From Pseudomonadales bacterium (lineage in GTDB: Bacteria; Pseudomonadota; Gammaproteobacteria; Pseudomonadales; JANQJO01): a stretch of DNA of 58,027 bases. The stretch lies in contig JANQJO010000100.1 of the NCBI GenBank assembly GCA_028281605.1, forward strand, positions 1 to 58,027, in the 5' to 3' direction. Shown here piece after piece: positions 16,775 through 26,219 of this stretch (positions within the stretch are counted from its first letter, which is position 1; every line of letters starts with the position of its first letter). A program made the translations under genes and the position numbers. Under the pieces are notes generated by a model, which ran no database searches, was not told the DNA's origin, and worked only from the letters and a program-made list of their open reading frames with translations.

Positions 16775-19550
16775 CTCTTTCTCTTATACGACACAAAGCC
16801 CCAAAATCACAATTACGACAAGTACTTTGCCCTGCAATAGGGTCTACAACGGCTAAGCCTGCTAGAAAATCAACCATAGCAGCCTCAATATCCGACTGCC
16901 ACTGTTGTACAATCACTTGCCAATCCTCTTGAGATTTTAAATGATTGTCAACACCAGGTTCAGGATTCTCATAAAACGATACGCCTGTATCTTCTAAACC
17001 TTTAAAAATTGGGTTCTTCTTCCGTACCAAAGCAAAATACACACCTTTAGCTGTTGGTGCAAAAGCAATACAGTATAAAGGCAGCTGCGGTGACTGAAGA
17101 CGTTCACCGAAACACTCATTTAAACTCACCAAACCAGTTTTATAATCAATCACCAATAAAGTACCGTCGGCTAGCTCATCCACTCGATCCATACGCAAAC
17201 GTAAAGGTACATTATGCACCTTAAGTAAAACTTCATGCTCAATGTACTTTACTTTAAAGTAACTTCTGGTTTTTTCCAGCTGCACCCAGACATTAAGTAA
17301 ATGCTCTAAACGTGCAGATTCAGCCTTTAAAATAAGAGGCTGTAAACACAGTTTTTGGTAGGCTTGATTGTTTTTTAAAGCTTCAGAAACACTTGCAGCA
17401 ATGGCTTGCTTAAGCTGAGCATCGCTCATATCTTTAAGTTGCTCTTGATTCTGACACTGTTGCCAAAAAAGCTGTAGACTCTTATGAACAGTGTCACCTC
17501 TATCTGCTGCATTTAAACCCAATAAGGGCCTGTTCGCAGCGCTTAAGCGCAGCCGATAACGACTAAAAGCCTTAAATGGACATTCTGCAAAAGCTTTGAT
17601 CAAACCAGCCCCTCCCAATAAAACACGTTCATTTTTTGTTTGTGCTTGAGCTTCAGTATGGATTTTATAAGCAGGCCCATAACTTTGATCAATCGTTTCT
17701 AGACGAGCTGCCTGGGTATGAAATAGCAAAGGAGAGTCGGCTAATAAAGTTGCTTGTTGTGATGTTGACATCCAAGCAACCCCTTCTAATAAGTTAGAAC
17801 CAGAAAATTCTTGGCGCTCATCACGTTTAGGCCAACTGAAAACCACTTCTGCAGCACTGTTACTGAAAATATTGAGAATTGACTGAGCTAATGCCAGTTC
17901 TTTTTGCGCTGTCGCTCTTTGTGTTTTATAGCGCTGCTGCAATACTATAGGTAACAATGGATTGAGCAACACAGGTTTTGGCCAATCATCACTGTGTACA
18001 CCCAATACCCAGATCGCATCGAAAGGTTGTCCTAACGCTTCCAATACACCCAATACTTGTACAGTCGACCCCTTCGACTGTGCTTGAAATAAGGTCTTAG
18101 AAAGGACATCTATCAACAAATCATACGCTCGTCCAAGTGACAAATCGTACAAACTCACACCCCTTAAAGTCAGCCATTGACCTAGAGACTCTTTAAATTT
18201 TTGCACCTGTTGAAACTCAATCGAAGACAGTGTCTGCTCACCTGGCCATTCCCATATTTGTAAAAGTGTTTCAACCCAATGTTGCCAGTCTTGATGCTTA
18301 TCATATTGCATTTTTATATGCCATTTTTGCGCACGCTTTAAACACATAAAAAATTGTGGACACAGCTTTTGCAAAGAAAAAGGCAGCACAGCTCGTAAAG
18401 AATTGCTCAAATCACTGGTAACAAAAGCATCTACTTGCACTTTAGTCAACGCTCGATACACTTGATAACGCTGCCAACGCTCCTGTCGATAGCCTATAAT
18501 AGATGAAGAAATCAACAATATTTTTAAATGCTCTCGTGTATAACGCGTTTGCATAAAACTCAAAATACATGCGGCAGACTGTATCAGAGGTGCTTGTATC
18601 AACCGATCTCCACCACTAAAACTGATCTCATGATCAATAGAGTCATCGTCAATATCAACCAAATTCTGACTGGCCCACTCCTCACGAAATATTCTACGAA
18701 CAAACGCTCGATTTTGATCTAATTGAGGCACCACTAAAGCATAAGAAGACTGGTATTGAGCAGAGCCTTCCACATTTTGCTTGTATTCTTTTTTTTGCTT
18801 CAACCAACACACAGCTGCCCTTAACTCTTGCTCATGATCAGCAAAAGAAGCCCGCAATACAGTATGATTTTTGGTTTCAAACTGATAATCTAAAGTCTTT
18901 ATACCCGTGACATTCGCAATATGCTCTTTCAGCATTACTTCTTGTGGGCTGAGTTCCATAAAACCAACCCACACCCATCGCTGCCACACAAAGCCAGAAA
19001 AATCAGACAGCGCCAGTAATCGCTGTGGCAAATCCGCAACACAAACATAGCCGTGTTGCTGGCAATAGCTCTGCAAAGCCTCAAGCCATTGTACAAAAAG
19101 TGCTTGCTCACCTACAGCCAAGGCTTTAATTTGCTTTATTGGAATACGAGCGTTGCGCAGAAGCTTATAAGCTTCTTGAGCTGAAGCAACAAGGCCTTTC
19201 ATATCTAACAAAGACAATTCAGAAGTTTTTTCAATCACTTGCTGCCAAAACAAACCTTCTTGCGCTTGGCTCAAGATTAACTCATTAGAACAGGCCGGAT
19301 TAGAATAAATTTGTTGCAGTTGCCACAATTGCAATAACCAGTTGCTGAGAGAAGAAAACTGAGGCAATAAAAATTCTTGCCGGCCTTGCTGACCACACCA
19401 TTGACCATAAGCTTCGGTTAATACTGTAGCCAATCTTTCATTGGGTGTTAGAATTAAAGTTGTCGTTACACTCTGCTCTACATCAGATACCCCAAGTGAT
19501 GCTAAAGAGCCAAAGAGTTGTTGATAAAATTGTGCAAACTCAAAACGCAT
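16764..19550 (-). CDS. RecB-family PD-(D/E)XK nuclease with Fe-S cysteines (AddB-like DNA repair protein)
   Basis: This 928-residue protein resembles the AddB-like 'probable DNA repair protein' of gammaproteobacteria. The N-terminal ~600 residues look like an inactive helicase domain (TTTLILTPNERLATVL at the start, but no intact Walker A). The C-terminal nuclease holds LRLRMDRVDELADGTLLVIDYKTG, giving the D and the DYK catalytic residues. Four cysteines that would ligate an Fe-S cluster are visible: AECPF near residue 655, and CRNCDFGALC at the end. The partner UvrD/AddA-like helicase gene, which normally follows directly, is absent here. Probable role: processing of double-strand DNA ends. 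Confidence 0.85.
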   Translation of the reverse strand: MRFEFAQFYQQLFGSLASLGVSDVEQSVTTTLILTPNERLATVLTEAYGQWCGQQGRQEFLLPQFSSLSNWLLQLWQLQQIYSNPACSNELILSQAQEGLFWQQVIEKTSELSLLDMKGLVASAQEAYKLLRNARIPIKQIKALAVGEQALFVQWLEALQSYCQQHGYVCVADLPQRLLALSDFSGFVWQRWVWVGFMELSPQEVMLKEHIANVTGIKTLDYQFETKNHTVLRASFADHEQELRAAVCWLKQKKEYKQNVEGSAQYQSSYALVVPQLDQNRAFVRRIFREEWASQNLVDIDDDSIDHEISFSGGDRLIQAPLIQSAACILSFMQTRYTREHLKILLISSSIIGYRQERWQRYQVYRALTKVQVDAFVTSDLSNSLRAVLPFSLQKLCPQFFMCLKRAQKWHIKMQYDKHQDWQHWVETLLQIWEWPGEQTLSSIEFQQVQKFKESLGQWLTLRGVSLYDLSLGRAYDLLIDVLSKTLFQAQSKGSTVQVLGVLEALGQPFDAIWVLGVHSDDWPKPVLLNPLLPIVLQQRYKTQRATAQKELALAQSILNIFSNSAAEVVFSWPKRDERQEFSGSNLLEGVAWMSTSQQATLLADSPLLFHTQAARLETIDQSYGPAYKIHTEAQAQTKNERVLLGGAGLIKAFAECPFKAFSRYRLRLSAANRPLLGLNAADRGDTVHKSLQLFWQQCQNQEQLKDMSDAQLKQAIAASVSEALKNNQAYQKLCLQPLILKAESARLEHLLNVWVQLEKTRSYFKVKYIEHEVLLKVHNVPLRLRMDRVDELADGTLLVIDYKTGLVSLNECFGERLQSPQLPLYCIAFAPTAKGVYFALVRKKNPIFKGLEDTGVSFYENPEPGVDNHLKSQEDWQVIVQQWQSDIEAAMVDFLAGLAVVDPIAGQSTCRNCDFGALCRIRERAIS

Positions 19551-19563
19551 CGCTAAACTATAG

Positions 19564-20175
19564 CTACACTTTTGTAAGATTTTGGCCTTTCCGTCCTAAT
19601 ACCAACAATCCTACTATACCTGAAATCAGTAACCAAAAAGCAGCGGGAACTGGAACTGTGGAGACTTGAAAATCAAGCTCATAACGGGTACTACCTCCAG
19701 TCTCTTGCAACCAAAAAGTATAAGTATCTGCAGTCAAAGGCGCAGAAAAACCAACACCACCAAATAAAGGTGTTTGCAGATCATCCAAAATGTCGTCACT
19801 CGCCTGCAAACCAGGTTGTACACCAATCAAAGCATTTCCTAAATGTTCCAAAGGATTGTCTAAGCTAATACTGCTTCCAGCTTGTAATGCAAAAAAAGAA
19901 CCTTGGCCAAAAGGTCCATTATAGTCATTCAATACAATGCGATCGAGTTGCAGCATAGAATCTAAAGTAAAGGTAAAAATATCTCGATCAAAGGGGTTAA
20001 AAGAGGTAGTTTGCCCAGCAACCAAATTGCTGCCCGACTGTACATTAATCACAGTCGGAGCACTGCTATCATTAGATAAATCACCACTAACGCTTTCGAT
20101 ATAATCCGCTTGCGCCCAAAGGGAAACAGCACAAGTCATAATAAATAAATATAATTGACTGATTTTGTCTAACAT
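19564..20175 (-). CDS. PEP-CTERM-like secreted protein
   Basis: A 203-residue exported protein. The signal peptide is MLDKISQLYLFIMTCAVSLWAQA. The C-terminus is VPVPAAFWLLISGIVG followed by a hydrophobic run and basic residues (GRKGQNLTKV), which matches the VPxPAA-type PEP-CTERM sorting signal recognised by exosortase. I chose the ATG at 20175 because GGAGG lies nine bases before it; the upstream in-frame ATG at 20199 is before the ribosome site. The body (DRDIFTFTLDS, GPFGQGSFFALQAGSS) is beta-rich with no recognised domain. No exosortase is present in the window. Confidence 0.75.
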   Translation of the reverse strand: MLDKISQLYLFIMTCAVSLWAQADYIESVSGDLSNDSSAPTVINVQSGSNLVAGQTTSFNPFDRDIFTFTLDSMLQLDRIVLNDYNGPFGQGSFFALQAGSSISLDNPLEHLGNALIGVQPGLQASDDILDDLQTPLFGGVGFSAPLTADTYTFWLQETGGSTRYELDFQVSTVPVPAAFWLLISGIVGLLVLGRKGQNLTKV

Positions 20176-20263
20176 TCGTGTTTTCCTCCATAATAACATT
20201 TAAGAAAGAACAAAAAAACGTTCAAAACAGAACGTTCCATCAGTTGAAACTATTAAAATCATA

Positions 20264-20362
20264 GGAATGGTCACGAAATAACTTTAATATTTGGAGCGGA
20301 TGTTTGTCTGAGCGAAGCGAGTTCAGCAGCGGAAAATGTTAAAGTTATTTCGTGACCATTCC
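20264..20362. repeat. Family-1 palindromic element, copy 3
   Basis: A 99-bp inverted repeat nearly identical to copy 2 (arms from GGAATGGTCACGAAATAAC). It is flanked by a 3-bp duplication, ATA at 20261-20263 and 20363-20365. It lies upstream of the PEP-CTERM-like gene. Confidence 0.94.
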
Positions 20363-20535
20363 ATATTTGCTTAAAGCCTAGTGTTACGTTAAATAATATC
20401 ACTTATTTTTTATATACTCCATGATATTTTCTTCTCATTTTTGGTTGTGTCTAACACTTAGAATAAATTATTGGGATCAAAATTAATCAATTGTTATCTT
20501 ACAGAATCAAGCTGAAGGAAGATATTATTTTAAAA

Positions 20536-20599
20536 GAAACAGCCATGAGCGATGCAATAAGCGTCACCCTAGGTGATGAAAATTGCATTTACACGGTAA
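20536..20599 (-). repeat. Family-2 64-bp repeat, copy A
   Basis: Read on the minus strand, it runs TTACCGTGTAAATGC ... CATGGCTGTTTC, matching two other copies in this window apart from a few substitutions. The centre, GTCACCCTAGGTGA-like, can form a small hairpin. It lies four bases from a solitary family-1 arm at 20604. Confidence 0.88.
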
Positions 20600-20603
20600 G
20601 TAA

Positions 20604-20621
20604 GGAACGAGCACGAAATAA
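20604..20621. repeat. Solitary family-1 arm beside a family-2 repeat
   Basis: GGAACGAGCACGAAATAA equals the left arm of copy 5, with no loop or partner arm. The adjacent 64-bp repeat and this orphan arm suggest a partly erased composite. Confidence 0.7.
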
Positions 20622-20643
20622 ATTCCTCATTCATTAAAATTAG

Positions 20644-21522
20644 CTATTCACTAAATATCGCCGTAAATTGCTTCTTAAGATTACGAAATAATGCTTTAAC
20701 GAAACTACAATCATCATCTTGATCAAAAGCAGCAATCATTTCTGCAACAGTTTGCGAACGCATTTCGGGAGTCAACTGTAGACAGTGCTTTAAAGCAAGC
20801 CATTGCTCACAATTTAGTGTTTCCAAACGCCTCAATGGTATATCACGAGCTAATGCATGGTCGGCTCTAATTTTAGCATAAGGATGCATCCCACATATCA
20901 TTTCATAAGCAATACAGCCTAAGCCAAAAACATCATCTTTTTGCATAACATAACGCCCCTTTAGTCTTTCCGGCGTGGCATACGAAGGCGTAATTGCACG
21001 TAAAGGATCCTGCTGATGAGGATCTTGTCGAGAACTGAGAATACGACTAACCCCAAAATCGATCAGCTTGAAATCACAATAAGGCGTCACAATTAAATTG
21101 CTAGGTTTAATATCACCATGAACTAACTGATTTTGGTGTAAATGTGTCAATATATTGGCCAATTCAACAATCCATCTTTGAGCCATTTTAAGAGGCAAAC
21201 CAACATTATGATGCTTCCTTAAAAGATCATTGAGTCTTTCTCCTTCAACATACTCTAATATAATCGCTTCCATAGCTTCAGTACTTAAATAATCGTAAGC
21301 TTTGACGATATAAGGGTGCTGTAAAGCAACAATATGACGGTATTCACTACGAAAAGACTCTACAATTGTTTGATTTGAAAGCAATTCTGGTGCCAGTTGC
21401 TTGACACACACCCATTCATTGGACACCAAGTCCATAGCTCGATAAATAAGACTCATCCCACCACGGGCCTCAATACGAATAACCTCATACCGATCTTTTA
21501 GAATAGTGTTTTCTAATAACAT
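20644..21522 (-). CDS. Hanks-type serine/threonine protein kinase
   Basis: A 292-residue soluble kinase. The glycine-rich loop is EARGGMSLIYRA (~18-29). The VCVKQL lysine (~41) is the ATP-anchoring Lys. The catalytic loop is VHGDIKPSNL (HGD in place of HRD), followed by LIDFGVSR (DFG) and an APE-like TPER. DVFGLGCIAYEMICGMHPYA follows. All catalytic residues are present, so it should be active. There is no sensor domain or membrane segment; it ends after the C-lobe with a short tail (FRNLKKQFTAIF). No phosphatase or FHA gene is adjacent, so the substrate is unknown. Confidence 0.9.
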   Translation of the reverse strand: MLLENTILKDRYEVIRIEARGGMSLIYRAMDLVSNEWVCVKQLAPELLSNQTIVESFRSEYRHIVALQHPYIVKAYDYLSTEAMEAIILEYVEGERLNDLLRKHHNVGLPLKMAQRWIVELANILTHLHQNQLVHGDIKPSNLIVTPYCDFKLIDFGVSRILSSRQDPHQQDPLRAITPSYATPERLKGRYVMQKDDVFGLGCIAYEMICGMHPYAKIRADHALARDIPLRRLETLNCEQWLALKHCLQLTPEMRSQTVAEMIAAFDQDDDCSFVKALFRNLKKQFTAIFSE

Positions 21523-21543
21523 GAAGTAACAATCTAAATTTAT

Positions 21544-21672
21544 TATACTCCCTCACAATTGAATTTTCGGGTTTGTTGCGACACTCACCACTACCCGACC
21601 ACGTATTATTTATACGCTCATGGGCTCACGTTCGTGCTGCGCCGCTCCGAAAATCCAATTGCTGTGGGTATA
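21544..21672. repeat. Family-3 palindromic element, copy A
   Basis: An inverted repeat of about 129 bp. The arms CAATTGAATTTTCGG (21556-21570) and CCGAAAATCCAATTG (21647-21661) extend outward imperfectly to TATAC/GTATA ends. On the minus strand the interior carries GTGAG, then GAGCGTATAAATAATAC and GCAACAA, shared with the element at 50846-50970, whose arms are unrelated. It lies directly upstream of the kinase start at 21522, so it may contain part of that gene's promoter. Confidence 0.8.
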
Positions 21673-21711
21673 TATGAATCTGTAATTTTTTTATACTTTT
21701 ACTTTATCTTA

Positions 21712-21812
21712 GGTAAGGCACAGGAAATAATCTACCCATTGTTCTCTTCTGAACTCGCTGTGCTCAAACATGCATCCGCTCAAAATGGGTAGATTATTTC
21801 CTGTGCCTTACC
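21712..21812. repeat. Family-1 palindromic element, copy 4 (arm type 2)
   Basis: A 101-bp inverted repeat. The arms are GGTAAGGCACAGGAAATAA and its complement, unlike copies 1-3, yet the loop (CTGAACTCGCTGTGCTC, GCATCCGCTC) is the common one. It is flanked by TTA at 21709-21711 and 21813-21815. Confidence 0.94.
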
Positions 21813-21900
21813 TTATATTTAAAAAATAAAACCAACCTGTCAGTAAGCCCTCAAAACTTCAGGACCCTGATAAATTTACCAGAACTATTAAACATTGTCT

Positions 21901-22455
21901 CTAAAAAGACTGTTGTAAATTTGCAAATTTTTTAACCCTAGAATTTTGATCAGGAACTTGTTCTAACGCAGATTGCACACTGTAACGCAATTCACTAATA
22001 TCATAATAATTTTTCTTATAAAATCTAAGCAAGGGTAATTCAGCGATTTTAAATATTTTATCTAAAAACCCAAAACCAACAAAATCATTCTGTAAAGTTG
22101 TCGAAGGATTGATCAATTGAATAGCAGCTAAGATCCGTGTTGTTCTTCTATCACATAAAACAAAATCTACTTGCTGCCGTCTGAGTTGATTATAGGCTTG
22201 AACTTTTTTCTTAAAAGGTAAATCTTTTTGAAGATTGATCAAATCTGATACTTGAATTTTACCCATTATTAAGTATTGATCCCCCAATGCTCTGATCAAA
22301 GATGCTAAAAATTTCCGCTCACTGTTTGTATAAAAATAATGCTTAGGCGCGTAAATTACCTCAGCTTTACCAGGATACAACGCCTCAATACGCATCAAAA
22401 AAATTATACACATAACAAATAATATTGAGATACTTGCAAAAACATAAACAGTCAT
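21901..22455 (-). CDS. DUF2726-like membrane-anchored protein
   Basis: A 184-residue protein with an N-terminal membrane anchor (VYVFASISILFVMCIIFLM). The rest follows the DUF2726 pattern: TNSERKFLASLIRALGDQYLIMGKIQVSDLI, then QVDFVLCDRRTTRILAAIQL, where the VDFVLCD segment recalls the core of a restriction-endonuclease-like fold, and NDFVGFGFLDKIFKIAELPLLRF. The family is of uncertain function, often predicted nuclease-like. No co-directional partner is close by. A family-1 repeat lies just past its stop side, between it and the kinase start. Confidence 0.75.
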   Translation of the reverse strand: MTVYVFASISILFVMCIIFLMRIEALYPGKAEVIYAPKHYFYTNSERKFLASLIRALGDQYLIMGKIQVSDLINLQKDLPFKKKVQAYNQLRRQQVDFVLCDRRTTRILAAIQLINPSTTLQNDFVGFGFLDKIFKIAELPLLRFYKKNYYDISELRYSVQSALEQVPDQNSRVKKFANLQQSF

Positions 22456-22656
22456 ACATTCATACTCTCTTTACACGATTGATATTGTACTGGTTCTGCC
22501 AGTATCAGAGATTCACTGTATTTTATAAAGCAATTTATGTTCCCAAAAAATTCAAAAAAGACTTCTTCAGAACTGAAATAAAATCCAAATCAACACTATA
22601 ATCAAATTGTCCATACCCATACTGTTTTGTTGTTAAACAAGGATTTCTTAGTATTT

Positions 22657-25095
22657 ATGTGGAAAAATATCAATAGAAAAAGGCATAACAGAAAAAAACT
22701 TCATTCTCTTAACGCATATAATCAAGAAAATCACCTCAATTTAATCTCATCATCAATAATATTAATGTTCGCATATATATTGCCATCAATTATTCACCCT
22801 AATATTAGTTTCGCCACAATGGATACAATTTTATCCAGCATTGAATCTACACAACACACCTCTATTTCATTTTACACGGGCTTATGGTATGGAGTTATAT
22901 TGTTATCTATATTATGTGGCAGCATAGTCACACTGGCTTTAAGAAAAATATATTATGTTTTTTTTATAATACATATTTCAACACTCTTATCAATCAAACT
23001 ATTACTTACAGAGCTACAAGATAATTTTCTGTGGCACTATATTTCTTATGTTAATTCTTATTTCTTAAGTTTTTTGTTGATCACTAGCATAATCAGTATA
23101 ATCTTTTTCTCTAAAGATTTTTTTAGAGAAAAAGATTATACGTTACCCTCTCCATTCAAGTTATCATTTATACGAATTTTCACAATTACTATAGACTCAT
23201 TTAAAAACAAAAATATTTTATATTTTGTTATTGCTTGGAATATACTTTTAAGTGCTCTATTCATTGAAGTATTAAGAGTATCAAACATAATATCTAATAC
23301 ATTTTTTGTGGAAAACTATTTATATGCAGCCTGCTTTTTTGAAAGCCTGTTTATCACTTTAGCCTGCTCTTTAAACGCATTAGAACAAGAAAAAAAAACT
23401 TCAGCACTTGAAACTTTAAGCAAATCTGCTTTAAAATGTAGCACTTTAGCTTACAAAGAAAGAGAGCAAGCCAAGTCTGAAACACGCCACAAAAGTGAAT
23501 TCATTGCGGCCATGAGCCATGAAATAAGAACCCCAATGAATGGTGTCTTAGGAATGACTGAACTACTAACTGATACTAGCTTGAATTTTCGTCAATCACA
23601 ATATGTTAAAACCATACAAAGCTCAGCTCAAATTTTATTAACTATTCTTGATGACATCTTAGATGAATCCAAACTAAAAGCAGGGAAAATGATGATTGAA
23701 ACCATTTCTTTTAACTTAGAAGAGACATTAGAAAAATCCGTTTCTCTGTTTTCAAGAAAGCTGATGTCTCAAGATCTAAAATTTTATGTGTTTCATGATT
23801 TTAATATACCCAGTAATTTAAAAGGCGATGCATCAAGGCTACAGCAGATTATAACAAATTTACTAAGTAATTCTTTTAAATTTACTAAATCTGGTTTCAT
23901 TAAGCTTTCCTCTTCACTGCAACAAACACAAAACAACAAAGCAGTAATTAAATTTTCAGTAGAAGATAGTGGTATTGGTTTAAGTGAAGCACAACAAGGT
24001 AAATTATTTCAATCTTTTAGCCAAGCAGATTCAAGTACTAGCAGGCAATACGGAGGAACCGGTTTAGGTTTATCCATATCGCAAAAACTTGTTCATTTAA
24101 TGGGAGGTGAAATAGGAGTCGAAAGTGCTCTCAACCAAGGATCAATATTTTGGTTCACCATAGAAGTAGAAATAGATGACAATACACAAAACAATTCCAA
24201 TTTTGCTAATCACTGTATTCATTTAATCAGTTGTGATGAGATCCTTAAGCATTGCCTTAAACAATATTTTGACTACTGGGGTATACAGTTCAGCACCACC
24301 GAAATAGAACCATGGCCAATATCAGAAAAAAAAGGGAAAGCTGATATACCTCAAACAGCAGAATTTATTTTGGTTGATGTTGATAGTTTTGGACATAAAT
24401 CTTTAGATTTAATTTATTCACATTATCAAAAATTAACAAATTTTATACCTTTTTATTTTCTCAGTCGTATTTCATCTCTATTAGAACAAGATTCAAATTC
24501 ACAACAAATTGAATATAACCTGTTGGAAGCCCCCCTTACACCCATTCGACTAAAAAGAGCTTTGAACAACTGTTTTTCAAACAATGTAAACAAACAAAAA
24601 CAAGTCAAAGAACTGAACATTAAAGAAGAATTTAAGCAGCTAAACATCCTTATCGCAGAAGATAACCCCGTCAACCAATATGTTATTAAAGGTTTATTGT
24701 CCAAATTTGGCATTATTCCTTCTATTGTTAACAATGGTGTAGAGGTTGTTAAAGCTTATTCACAAAAACCAGAGTATTATAATATTATCTTCATGGACTG
24801 TGAAATGCCAGAAATGGATGGATTCGAAGCCACCCAGAAAATTAGATGCTTTGAAAAAAATCAAGCTTTAAAACCCATTCCAATTATTGCAATCAGTGCA
24901 CATGTTATGCAAGAGCATAAAAATCATTGCTGGTCATCAGGTATGAATGCTCATATCAGCAAACCAATCAGCCGCGCCAAACTTCAAGAGTATTTAAGTT
25001 TATACGCCAATAAAATAAGACAATCCCAACAAAAGACAAAACAACAAAGCATTTCAAAAAAAATAAATTACAATGTTAATAGTAAAAAAATGTAA
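22657..25095 (+). CDS. Hybrid sensor histidine kinase with receiver domain
   Basis: An 812-residue membrane sensor. The N-terminal ~250 residues have about six or seven hydrophobic segments. A HisKA domain follows with [18 protein letters not shown] (phospho-acceptor His ~288). The ATPase carries [20 protein letters not shown] (N box), VEDSGIGL (G1) and [14 protein letters not shown] (G2). A degenerate middle receiver-like segment precedes the true C-terminal receiver ([22 protein letters not shown] with Asp ~714, ISAHV, ISKPI). I chose the ATG at 22657; TTG starts at 22627/22630 are also in frame. No separate response regulator or Hpt gene is adjacent. Its signal is unknown. Confidence 0.9.
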   Translation: MWKNINRKRHNRKKLHSLNAYNQENHLNLISSSIILMFAYILPSIIHPNISFATMDTILSSIESTQHTSISFYTGLWYGVILLSILCGSIVTLALRKIYYVFFIIHISTLLSIKLLLTELQDNFLWHYISYVNSYFLSFLLITSIISIIFFSKDFFREKDYTLPSPFKLSFIRIFTITIDSFKNKNILYFVIAWNILLSALFIEVLRVSNIISNTFFVENYLYAACFFESLFITLACSLNALEQEKKTSALETLSKSALKCSTLAYKEREQAKSETRHKSEFIAAMSHEIRTPMNGVLGMTELLTDTSLNFRQSQYVKTIQSSAQILLTILDDILDESKLKAGKMMIETISFNLEETLEKSVSLFSRKLMSQDLKFYVFHDFNIPSNLKGDASRLQQIITNLLSNSFKFTKSGFIKLSSSLQQTQNNKAVIKFSVEDSGIGLSEAQQGKLFQSFSQADSSTSRQYGGTGLGLSISQKLVHLMGGEIGVESALNQGSIFWFTIEVEIDDNTQNNSNFANHCIHLISCDEILKHCLKQYFDYWGIQFSTTEIEPWPISEKKGKADIPQTAEFILVDVDSFGHKSLDLIYSHYQKLTNFIPFYFLSRISSLLEQDSNSQQIEYNLLEAPLTPIRLKRALNNCFSNNVNKQKQVKELNIKEEFKQLNILIAEDNPVNQYVIKGLLSKFGIIPSIVNNGVEVVKAYSQKPEYYNIIFMDCEMPEMDGFEATQKIRCFEKNQALKPIPIIAISAHVMQEHKNHCWSSGMNAHISKPISRAKLQEYLSLYANKIRQSQQKTKQQSISKKINYNVNSKKM

Positions 25096-25340
25096 ATCCT
25101 TAATAAACCAACAGCAGTTCAGTTTCTTTTAAATTACTCTTTACATTCGTCAGATTATTTAACATCTGAATCTTACAACAGCTTATATACACGTATTAAT
25201 TCATTGTAATTAAATCAATATCAGTTAATGGCGTAATGATTGCTTACAAGTCATAAGAACTAATCTTTGTGATTATATCTCTTGGTCGCATAAAATTAAT
25301 TATGCTTTATGGCAACAAACCAATAGGAAGAGTTAACGTT

Positions 25341-26093
25341 ATGTCTATTTTTTTAAAAAAAATATTAAAGGTTATGCCTTTTTGTATCGCAGCTGTCATA
25401 TCTGGTCACACACTGGCTATACCCTACCAAGTACTGATGGATGACGTTGTATCAGCTAATTGGGCCGATATGCACGATGGAGTTGGGGATTTATATGATA
25501 CAGGAAGCGTCAAGCAGATAGATGTGAACTATCAAGAGCGAGTCACATGGGGTAATTCAGCCACGGGTGACCCTGACCCACAGTTTTGGGAAAGCCTGCA
25601 ATACGGAAACAATCATAAAGCCATTTTTGCCAATCAAGGTGGCACAGAAGTGTTGGAAGTCGAAATTAACGGTTTAAACGGTCATACCGTTGAATTAAAA
25701 CAAGTCATTCTAGGACGCTGGTATCCTGATGCGATTAATACTCTAGGAAGTGATTGGCGGCTGTACGATGGAGCTTGGAATCTCTTAGATTCAGGTAACA
25801 CAGTGATGACCGACTTCGTTGATTATTTCCTTAATTTCAACTTTGGTAGCTTTGATACATTACGTTTTCAATTAGGTCACGATAATTGGGATAACGGCAT
25901 AATTGGTTTTACTTTCGACACAGACGTTGCCAACGGCGTACTGGATCTTGTCCGTGATGATATAGAAGCCCCCACACCTAATGTACCCGTAACACCGCCA
26001 AACATCAATGTATCTGAGCCTAGTATAAGTGCTCTTTTTGCATTATGTATTGGGTTACTTATGTTAAGAGGTCGTGAGAGAGGCTTCCAGTAA
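25341..26093 (+). CDS. PEP-CTERM-type exported protein
   Basis: A 250-residue exported protein. The signal peptide (MSIFLKKILKVMPFCIAAVISGHTLA) cleaves near IPYQV. The C-terminus VSEPSISALFALCIGLLML followed by RGRERGFQ is a PEP-CTERM-like sorting signal (EPS motif, hydrophobic helix, basic end). The body has YDTGSVKQIDVNYQERVTWG and HDNWDNGIIGFTFDTDVANG, with no recognised domain. I chose the ATG at 25341 because GGAAGAG lies just upstream; the frame is open further 5' to 25269. It is the second exosortase-type substrate here, again with no exosortase nearby. Confidence 0.75.
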   Translation: MSIFLKKILKVMPFCIAAVISGHTLAIPYQVLMDDVVSANWADMHDGVGDLYDTGSVKQIDVNYQERVTWGNSATGDPDPQFWESLQYGNNHKAIFANQGGTEVLEVEINGLNGHTVELKQVILGRWYPDAINTLGSDWRLYDGAWNLLDSGNTVMTDFVDYFLNFNFGSFDTLRFQLGHDNWDNGIIGFTFDTDVANGVLDLVRDDIEAPTPNVPVTPPNINVSEPSISALFALCIGLLMLRGRERGFQ

Positions 26094-26117
26094 ATATCAA
26101 AGCTCATCTTTACACAC

Positions 26118-26145
26118 ATCGCCGATGGTTAACAGCATCGGCGAT
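26118..26145 (+). terminator. Strong hairpin after the PEP-CTERM gene
   Basis: ATCGCCGATG and CATCGGCGAT form a perfect 10-bp GC-rich stem with an 8-base loop, 25 bases after the stop at 26093. There is no strong T-tract after it, so termination may be Rho-dependent or the hairpin may simply protect the 3' end. Confidence 0.6.
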
Positions 26146-26219
26146 ACTTAAAAGTTGAATCTAACCATACTTCTTAATCTACAATCTGAAAACTCCAATC
26201 TACCAAAAAAAAATAAACT

